20,126 bases of DNA. Source: Desulfobacterales bacterium (GTDB taxonomy: Bacteria > Desulfobacterota > Desulfobacteria > Desulfobacterales > JASFBJ01). Shown one piece after another: positions 14,652 to 20,126 of the stretch. Under the pieces are notes generated by a model. It was given only the letters and a program-made list of their open reading frames with translations. It made no database searches and was not told where the DNA came from. The stretch spans positions 1 to 20,126 of the forward strand of contig JASFBJ010000025.1 in assembly GCA_030149585.1 (NCBI GenBank). Direction: 5' to 3'. Each line of letters opens with the position of its first letter. The stretch's first letter is position 1. Position numbers and translations under genes: made by a program.

Positions 14652-15865
14652 TATTTCTCCTGATTTAAAGCTTTGGTAATTTTATCAAATAAAGAATTCA
14701 AAATAAACGGTTTTGCAATAAATCCTGAACAACCCTTTTTAATCAAGCGATTAATCCGTTCGTCAAAACTGTGACCACTGGCCAAAAGAATTTTAGCTTT
14801 TGGATTTATCTTATGCAATGCCGCATAAACTTCCTCGGCATCCATATCCGGCATTATCATATCAAGAATTATCAGCGCTATTTCATTTTTGCCGGTTTTA
14901 TATTTTTTTAGCGCGTCCTCACCATTAACTGCAATAATAACACGATATCCCAGTTTTTCAAGCAGGCGGCGTCCAACCTCAATCTCTAAATCTTCATCAT
15001 CCACCAGCAGGATGGTTTCTCCATGTAATTTATTTTTTTTATTTAGAAAAGTTTCAGGTGATTTGATTTTAGGAGTAGGCAAATAGAGGTTAAATATTGT
15101 ACCAAAACCTTTTTCACTGTTAACAGTAATAATTCCATCATGACTTCTTAAAACACCATAGGCCGATGCCAGGTCTAAATAGCTTTCATTCCCAAACTGG
15201 TGAGGTTTGAAAAATGGTTCAAAAACTTTATCCAGCTCCTTTTCATCCAATCCCTCTCCGGTATCGGTTATTGTAATTTTAACAAACCGGCTTTGTCGCA
15301 GTTTATAAGTCTCTATAAACTTATCTTCAAGGCTTATATTTTCGGTCTGAAGAAAAAGATTTCCACCCTTTGGCATGGCATTGGATGCGTACTCAAAAAG
15401 AGTTAAAAAAACCTGACCAATTTGAATCCTGTCGACTTCGACCTTCCAAAGGTCTTTGTGGCATGTAGTGTGAATATTGATATTTTTTTTATTTCTGGAA
15501 AACATTCTGGAAGTGCGAACTAAAATTTTATTCAGATCCGAAGGCATCACTATATAACGTCCGCCCTTTGCCAGATTCATCAGCTGTTTGGTGAGGTTAA
15601 TCCCGGAGTCTAAACATTTGTTAATACGCTGAAGATTTTTAAAATGTGGGCTTTCCAAATCAGTAGTCATTTGCATAATAGAAACATTGCCCTGAATTCC
15701 CATTAGTAAATTATTAAAATCATAAGATATTCCTCCTGCAAGGACTCCGATTGCCTCCATTTTAAGTATTTGCTGCTGATGTGATTCAAGCTGTTTTTGC
15801 TCCAGCTGAGTCTGCAGGTCTTTGATTTTTTTTTCTAATTCCGCCTTTGTATGCTCACTGGCCAT
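14651..15865 (-). CDS. Hybrid histidine kinase-like protein, degenerate kinase core with intact receiver
   Basis: This 404-aa protein has a short coiled coil (1-32), a HisKA/HATPase core of the family normally reading AGGIAHDFNNLL (33-263) and a receiver domain (about 284-402). The kinase core is broken at several key points. The phospho-acceptor His is Tyr48 (GGISYDFNNLL). The N box reads LTLFEYASNAMP with Thr155 and Tyr159 where Asn is expected. The glycine-rich G2 box is replaced by FGNESYLDLA (224-233). The G1 box DTGEGLD (201-207) survives. The receiver keeps Asp289/Asp290, Asp335 in LIILDMIMPDM and Lys385 in AKPF, so it should still accept phosphate, from another kinase. No PAS or membrane segment is present. 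It lies 21 nt after the lon-like gene and its stop overlaps the start of the 98-aa gene. I infer a pseudokinase scaffold, not a working kinase. Confidence 0.85.
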   Translation of the reverse strand: MASEHTKAELEKKIKDLQTQLEQKQLESHQQQILKMEAIGVLAGGISYDFNNLLMGIQGNVSIMQMTTDLESPHFKNLQRINKCLDSGINLTKQLMNLAKGGRYIVMPSDLNKILVRTSRMFSRNKKNINIHTTCHKDLWKVEVDRIQIGQVFLTLFEYASNAMPKGGNLFLQTENISLEDKFIETYKLRQSRFVKITITDTGEGLDEKELDKVFEPFFKPHQFGNESYLDLASAYGVLRSHDGIITVNSEKGFGTIFNLYLPTPKIKSPETFLNKKNKLHGETILLVDDEDLEIEVGRRLLEKLGYRVIIAVNGEDALKKYKTGKNEIALIILDMIMPDMDAEEVYAALHKINPKAKILLASGHSFDERINRLIKKGCSGFIAKPFILNSLFDKITKALNQEK

Positions 15866-15886
15866 CAGGCATATTCCTTTTTTTTA

Positions 15887-18172
15887 TTAGAGATCACGCA
15901 AATCCTTTGAAGGAGAGTTTTTTTTACTCAGAAAGTCAGTTTTTATTTTATTCATAAATTCGAAATCTTTGAGACTACGCTCAGCAATTAGCTGTTCTAC
16001 TTCATTTTTATCTAAACCCATCAAAATTTTATATGCATGATATTTTGTACGGCAAAAATAGATATCAAATTTTTTCCCAGAGCCGGATTCCCTGAATATT
16101 CTGATGCCGGGAATATCGCTGTTGCTGATAGATTGCGCTTCAGTGTTAATCAAAAGCGGTTCAACATCATGCTTGTTTTGCCAGGGTATAACAGCGCCAT
16201 CCATGTCTAAATCCGGATCCATAATTGATCGCAGCTTTTCAGTTACTCCACCAACCGCCAGGATTATATCGCCTGTTAATGAGCCGGTGACTCCGAATTG
16301 TTGGCTAACAGGTTTTTTGATATAATCTGAAACTAGGGCAATATCCATAGCTACTGAGGCGCTGTCCCCTTCCACACCGCTATGCGCTTGAATATATTCA
16401 ATATGCATTTCCTGACCAAGGTAGGGCGCTCCCACTTTCTTTAATACTTTTTTGATTGAAGCCCTTACATTTTGCGCGGCAGCCTTGGCAATCTCTCCAA
16501 TTTTACCTGGAGCAACGACTTTATCACCAACGCCGGAAATAATCTGACAGTGAATCGGTAAGGGCTGGCCTATCATTTTACCGCTTGATTTGGATTGGAT
16601 AACAGCCAGCCCCACCACGTATCCAATGGAATCAGTCATGGCGCTGATATATTTTTTCAGGTCCTTGCGACTTTCCACTACTTCCAGGGCAAGGGCGCTT
16701 TCCAGGCTTAAATGCTTTTTAAGAGCCTTTCTAACATGGCCAGCTCCAACAAGTGCTGAATTATCTAAAATAGCCTCATATTCAGCGGTTTTAATAATGC
16801 CGTTAATTGGCCTTAAAATACTGCTTAATTTCCCGTCACCCGATCGGCAGCGAAGCTCTTTAATGATTTCCATTACTGCATTGCGGGAAAACTCTCTTTC
16901 TTTGAGTTGATAATCATCCGGCAGGGCTTTAGAAAAAATTATTTCACTTCGTTTTTTAACCCCCTCATAACCTTCTTTTTCAATGACCTCACCCCATGTT
17001 TCCTTAAATTCACAACCCAGCTGCTCAATTTCCTGTTTGATGTATTGAGCTGTCTCCCTTATGGTATCCGGAGTTTCCTGAACTGAGCTTTCCAGGTGAA
17101 TAATCTCTCCCTTATCTTCAATCCTGCTTAAAAAAGCTCCATCGCCTTCCTTTTGAAGATATTCCAGAGTATCATAATTACAGCAGGAGATAATTATATT
17201 TTTCGCTTTTAGATGATTTTCCGCTTTATCAGCTGACCCGCTACCGGCATTTTTGCCTCCCTCTAGAATATATTTCTTGTTTTGCATGATTTCCAGCAGA
17301 TCAGCCATATAACCTGCTTTTATAATTGTTTTAAGTTCATCAAGATAAATAATTGAAGCCTTTGCATGGGCACCAAGAAAGGCCCTTTTATGGGGAGGCG
17401 TGTGAAGATTTCCTGATTGGTATGGGTCATGACGAAAACCACCTTTCATATTTCTCGCATCTGGTTCAGCAACTCTGACCATCAGGTTTTTGTCGTTTCT
17501 TGGATCATAAAGTACTTCCGGGACCATATCCGATAGGTGTTTAACTTCATTTTGAGCTCTGTTATGAGTCTCCTGCTGCATTTTTTCCTGAGCCTTATGA
17601 TTATTCTCCTGCATAAACATGAAAATCGATCCCATGCCGACCAGCCCTGTAAAAATAAAGGCCGTGGGGAAAAAAAATCCAATAAAGACACTAAAAAAAG
17701 TTGCTAAAAGCAAAAAATTTCTAACTTTGCGAACAGCTTTTATTTCAGCTTGCAGATTGAAGCCCTCTACATTATTGCGCGCGCTTTCAATTCGTTCATT
17801 TAGATTGATCAATAGCTGATCTATCTTTTTGGGATTTTCATATGAAAATCGAATATGATTTTGATCTTTGCCGGGATATGCAATAATTGCAGATTTGGGC
17901 CGAAGATAATCCCCAAGAGATTCTTCCAATACCTGATTAAACATATTGGCCAGCATTGATTTTCCCGTACCTGGTTTGCCGATCATCAGGATATGGCCTT
18001 TATTTTGAGCAATTTTGCGAATGGCTGCTTTGCCGCGATCCTGAAAAATAACCCTTTCAATGGGATCATCCGGCAATTTGATCTGGGATGTATCTGTAAA
18101 ATAGGCGAGATTTTTTTTTAAAGTAGCTGGATAATCCAATAACTCATTTATTATATTTAAATCATTTTTCAT
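15887..18172 (-). CDS. LonB-type membrane-inserted ATP-dependent protease
   Basis: This 761-aa AAA+ serine protease belongs to the Lon family S16 and has the archaeal LonB layout. There is no N-terminal substrate domain. Walker A GKPGTGKS is at 65-72, followed by a long insertion with two adjacent hydrophobic helices (about 153-190) that should anchor it to the inner membrane. Walker B IIYLDE is at 274-279 and the protease domain spans about 500-700. The catalytic dyad is Ser604 in EGDSAS and Lys646 in GGVTEKL. It should degrade misfolded or regulatory proteins at the membrane's cytoplasmic face. The frame is open to 18250, but the ATG at 18172 is preferred. It gives an 11-bp overlap with the upstream stop and a normal N-terminus. 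The pseudokinase gene follows after 21 nt. Family assignment is firm. Substrates are unknown. Confidence 0.9.
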   Translation of the reverse strand: MKNDLNIINELLDYPATLKKNLAYFTDTSQIKLPDDPIERVIFQDRGKAAIRKIAQNKGHILMIGKPGTGKSMLANMFNQVLEESLGDYLRPKSAIIAYPGKDQNHIRFSYENPKKIDQLLINLNERIESARNNVEGFNLQAEIKAVRKVRNFLLLATFFSVFIGFFFPTAFIFTGLVGMGSIFMFMQENNHKAQEKMQQETHNRAQNEVKHLSDMVPEVLYDPRNDKNLMVRVAEPDARNMKGGFRHDPYQSGNLHTPPHKRAFLGAHAKASIIYLDELKTIIKAGYMADLLEIMQNKKYILEGGKNAGSGSADKAENHLKAKNIIISCCNYDTLEYLQKEGDGAFLSRIEDKGEIIHLESSVQETPDTIRETAQYIKQEIEQLGCEFKETWGEVIEKEGYEGVKKRSEIIFSKALPDDYQLKEREFSRNAVMEIIKELRCRSGDGKLSSILRPINGIIKTAEYEAILDNSALVGAGHVRKALKKHLSLESALALEVVESRKDLKKYISAMTDSIGYVVGLAVIQSKSSGKMIGQPLPIHCQIISGVGDKVVAPGKIGEIAKAAAQNVRASIKKVLKKVGAPYLGQEMHIEYIQAHSGVEGDSASVAMDIALVSDYIKKPVSQQFGVTGSLTGDIILAVGGVTEKLRSIMDPDLDMDGAVIPWQNKHDVEPLLINTEAQSISNSDIPGIRIFRESGSGKKFDIYFCRTKYHAYKILMGLDKNEVEQLIAERSLKDFEFMNKIKTDFLSKKNSPSKDLRDL

Positions 18173-19349
18173 TTTGATATCCACGGATGGAATCCAGTAA
18201 ATAAAATTTGCCTGCGTCTGAGATAACAGCGATTTTATCAATTTCCGCAAAAAGTTGCGGCAGCTTTTCTTTAAGCGGTTCCAAAGCTCTTAAATCATGC
18301 AAAACAGCAATATCCGTCACCAGTTTGTGCTCACCACAATCAGAATCCGGAATAAAATTCAGCGAAATTCCAATTTGCATTAAAGGCAGCAAATTCAGCA
18401 GAATATCCTGGTCAGTATGTTTCAAAGCGCACGTTTCTATTGCTTTTTGATAAATTCTCGGCATATGAACTGCTGAATATTCAATTTCCAGTTTATTATT
18501 AAAAAAAAGCTTTTGGGGCTTGGCTTTACCTGCAACACATTTGTTAAGGGATAATTTAAACCTTATATCAGCTCTAAGGGATTGCTCTAAAAGTTGCGCA
18601 TAGCTGATCAGGCGTGAGCTTTTTACCCAATATTGTGGCTGATCCTTAACTCCCATAACACAGTATCGACTTTTCCCATCTTTCATAAATTTTATCAATC
18701 GATGGATATTGCGATAATTAAATTTAGAAAAATCAAAGCCGCGGATGTCAAATAATCCATCCGCAATATGAGCCATATCCAGCCTTGCACCCACATTTTT
18801 TAATAAATTGCGATTTAAATAATTTGTTTGGCTGTCTATATCCCCCTGGATATTAAGGTAAGAACGATTACCGGCCAGGTCCTTGCAAATTCCCAGGATT
18901 TTTGATATCCGGCTGGTTTCAAGCCCCTTTAGTTGCTTAATGATTATACTATATGGTAAAAGCTTATTGTTAAGATTATCTATATGGGCCTTAAAATTTT
19001 TATCTGCTAAATCAGGTATAGGGTCGGGTACCTTTGCGATATAACTTTTGGGAGGATAGACTGGCCTATCCATTTGGGCCTGGTATTTTGCAGGTAAAAT
19101 TCGACTGATTTTATTTTTTATATTATAGAGCCACGACTGTTGATAGTGGACTTCAAAACCAATTAATCTTTGATTAACTTCAATTGGTTGAGGGCTCAGT
19201 AAATATTTGGCAAAATCTGATATCTGGTACTCTTTAATCGGTTTACCGAACTCGTTTGATAACCCAGACAGCTTATCAAGGTTAATATATTTCCCGGGAC
19301 GGATAACCCAGATATCATTATTTTTTTTATATTTCAAATGCTTATCCAA
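18162..19349 (-). CDS. Unrecognised 395-aa protein, first gene of the Lon operon
   Basis: I do not recognise this protein. It has 395 residues, no signal peptide and no membrane helix, and a basic N-terminal half (LYNIKNKISRILPAKYQAQ, RPVYPPKSYIAKVPDPIPD). Later segments alternate short helices and strands, with conserved-looking stretches such as DIRGFDFSKFNYRNIHRLIKF and, at the C-terminus, TDIAVLHDLRALEPLKEKLPQL followed by EIDKIAVISDAGKFYLLDSI. No nucleotide-binding loop or known catalytic triad is apparent. No ATG lies near the N-terminus. TTG at 19349 is the only standard start, with AAAGGA about 12 nt upstream. Its stop overlaps the lon-like start by 11 bp, so it is coupled to the protease and may be a substrate adaptor, a regulator or an enzyme controlled by proteolysis. 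The gene is intact. Confidence 0.7.
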   Translation of the reverse strand: MDKHLKYKKNNDIWVIRPGKYINLDKLSGLSNEFGKPIKEYQISDFAKYLLSPQPIEVNQRLIGFEVHYQQSWLYNIKNKISRILPAKYQAQMDRPVYPPKSYIAKVPDPIPDLADKNFKAHIDNLNNKLLPYSIIIKQLKGLETSRISKILGICKDLAGNRSYLNIQGDIDSQTNYLNRNLLKNVGARLDMAHIADGLFDIRGFDFSKFNYRNIHRLIKFMKDGKSRYCVMGVKDQPQYWVKSSRLISYAQLLEQSLRADIRFKLSLNKCVAGKAKPQKLFFNNKLEIEYSAVHMPRIYQKAIETCALKHTDQDILLNLLPLMQIGISLNFIPDSDCGEHKLVTDIAVLHDLRALEPLKEKLPQLFAEIDKIAVISDAGKFYLLDSIRGYQNEK

Positions 19350-19430
19350 TATAATGATAAGTCCTTTAAAAAGAGTGCCTTTTAAAAACTTGTTTTAAAT
19401 AATTAAAAACAATTCAAAAAAGAATCAGAT

Positions 19431-19462
19431 AATTCATAAACGATCGAATTCATAAACAATCA
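19431..19462. repeat. 16-bp tandem repeat upstream of the Lon operon
   Basis: AATTCATAAACGATCG (19431-19446) is followed directly by AATTCATAAACAATCA (19447-19462), 14 of 16 matching. It lies 82-113 bp upstream of the operon's first codon, a normal place for paired activator or repressor sites. Confidence 0.6.
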
Positions 19463-19625
19463 CATGCAATCTTTGTACAAATAAACTATATTCGCCACGA
19501 AAATGTTAATATTTATCATATAATTATAAACCGGTCAATTAGTTTTGGGAGAGGAACAGGGTAAACAATTTGAATAAATGTGGTATCTAATTTTATCGCA
19601 ATTAACACCATGGAGAGTATAATAC

Positions 19626-19810
19626 CCACAAGTAGGCGCACAGATTTAGGTTAGGTTTGTTCGATCAACCCGATCTATAATTAGGTACAAAAGTTGCATG
19701 AATAGCGAGCTATTTCAAGATTTTTGTGCCTATTTCAGATCGGGCAGATCAGGCAAAGATGGCCTGAAGCTGTGATGCATAGTTGAGGAAGTTATTTTGT
19801 CCTCGTTCCT
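19626..19810. mobile_element. MITE-like foldback element, copy 2 (inverted, one end missing)
   Basis: Read on the - strand this matches copy 1 (12548-12729) over most of its length, starting AGGAACGAGGACAAAATAAC at 19810. It stops after the CCTACTTGTGG segment, so the second terminal inverted repeat is absent. Both arms carry matching extra bases relative to copy 1 (a GATCTGCCC-type insertion in one arm and its complement in the other), so the hairpin is longer but still paired. It is in opposite orientation to copy 1 and about 7 kb away. No coding capacity. Confidence 0.8.
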
Positions 19811-19848
19811 TAAGGTAGCGCTTTGTTGGCTGTTTTTATGTAAAAAGA

Positions 19849-20126
19849 TCATAATTTCAAATTTTTCAGATGACTATTAATACGCTTAATATCTAACTCA
19901 TCAGGATCAAATTCTCCACCAATCCACTCAAGCATGGATTCGTGTTCTTCGTGCTTTGGGTTTTGAATAGTCTCTAAAAAATCAGGATACCCCCAAATGC
20001 CTCCACAATCTTCAGGTGGGCATGCCTTTTTGCCCTTGATTACTATTGGGGATTCGGAAAAATCTAATGGTAAAGTTTTTTCTAGAACGATCTTATGATT
20101 CCAGCCATCTCCAAAATCGTATTCGT
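19849..20126 (-). CDS. pRiA4b ORF-3-like protein, partial (N-terminal part outside window)
   Basis: An open frame on the - strand enters from the right edge and ends at TGA 19849-19851, giving 91 visible residues. It starts EYDFGDGWNHKIVLEKTLP, then KACPPEDCGGIWGYPDFLETI, and ends with EWIGGEFDPDELDIKRINSHL. This pattern (YDFGDxWxH, CPPEDCGGxxGY, FDPxxFD) is typical of the plasmid pRiA4b ORF-3 family. These proteins are of unknown function and often occur on mobile or accessory DNA. The two cysteines (Cys35, Cys40) and acidic residues could bind metal. The start and upstream context are not in the window, so intactness cannot be judged. Confidence 0.85.
   Translation of the reverse strand, partial: EYDFGDGWNHKIVLEKTLPLDFSESPIVIKGKKACPPEDCGGIWGYPDFLETIQNPKHEEHESMLEWIGGEFDPDELDIKRINSHLKNLKL

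Larger units (their letters stand above)
19350..19848. other. Gene-free region upstream of the Lon operon
   Basis: No credible gene is seen in these 499 bp. The operon promoter (reading left) should lie in the AT-rich part nearest 19350, but no clear -35/-10 pair stands out. It holds a 16-bp tandem repeat (19431-19462) and the second foldback element (19626-19810). GGGAGAGGAACAGGG near 19547-19561 looks like a ribosome binding site but leads only to frames of a few codons. Confidence 0.5.

Noticed and set aside
18173..18250. Upstream extension of the Lon-like frame
   Set aside because: It would overlap the preceding gene by 89 bp and adds no known Lon sequence. ATG 18172 gives the expected N-terminus.

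Overview
The window is AT-rich chromosomal DNA from a Gram-negative bacterium. It most resembles a sulfate-reducer-type deltaproteobacterium (Desulfobacterales-like). This is inferred from family recollection, not from any search. The pointers are multi-PAS histidine kinases, a HEAT-receiver protein next to a FapA/DUF342 protein, a SEC-C methionine aminopeptidase, a rhodanese plus MauE/DoxX pair, and interspersed palindromic repeats of the type common in such genomes. No rRNA, tRNA, CRISPR array or intact transposase gene was seen.

Left part (1-8.6 kb): after an AT-rich leader comes a two-gene + strand unit, a membrane-anchored rhodanese and a MauE/DoxX-like membrane protein with a DCGC motif. 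It converges on a - strand pair, der (tandem-GTPase ribosome assembly factor) followed by a soluble four-PAS histidine kinase. Divergent from der is a D-amino-acid aminotransferase, followed by a stand-alone PilZ protein. A DHH/DHHA1 phosphoesterase on the - strand shares a dyad-rich 117-bp divergent region with a + strand pair: a low-molecular-weight tyrosine phosphatase and a zinc-ribbon Nudix hydrolase.

Middle (8.7-13.9 kb, + strand): a HEAT-repeat protein with a C-terminal receiver domain, then a 172-bp nested palindromic repeat, then a FapA/DUF342 protein with an unusual two-motif MshEN-like N-terminus. Next come a 182-bp foldback (MITE-like) element and a SEC-C type I methionine aminopeptidase behind a good sigma70-like promoter.

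Right part (13.9-19.4 kb, - strand): a tightly packed five-gene operon. In order of transcription it encodes a 395-aa protein I do not recognise, a membrane-inserted LonB-type protease, a hybrid histidine kinase whose phospho-acceptor His, N box and G2 box are all degenerate while its receiver is intact, a 98-aa protein with a TAATG start overlap, and a 130-aa protein with a Pro-Glu-Asn-rich tail. This operon is my best candidate for an undescribed system, a membrane protease possibly governed by a phosphorylatable pseudokinase. A second, inverted copy of the foldback element lies upstream of it. Paired differences between the two copies keep both hairpin arms complementary. A partial pRiA4b ORF-3-like gene runs off the right edge.
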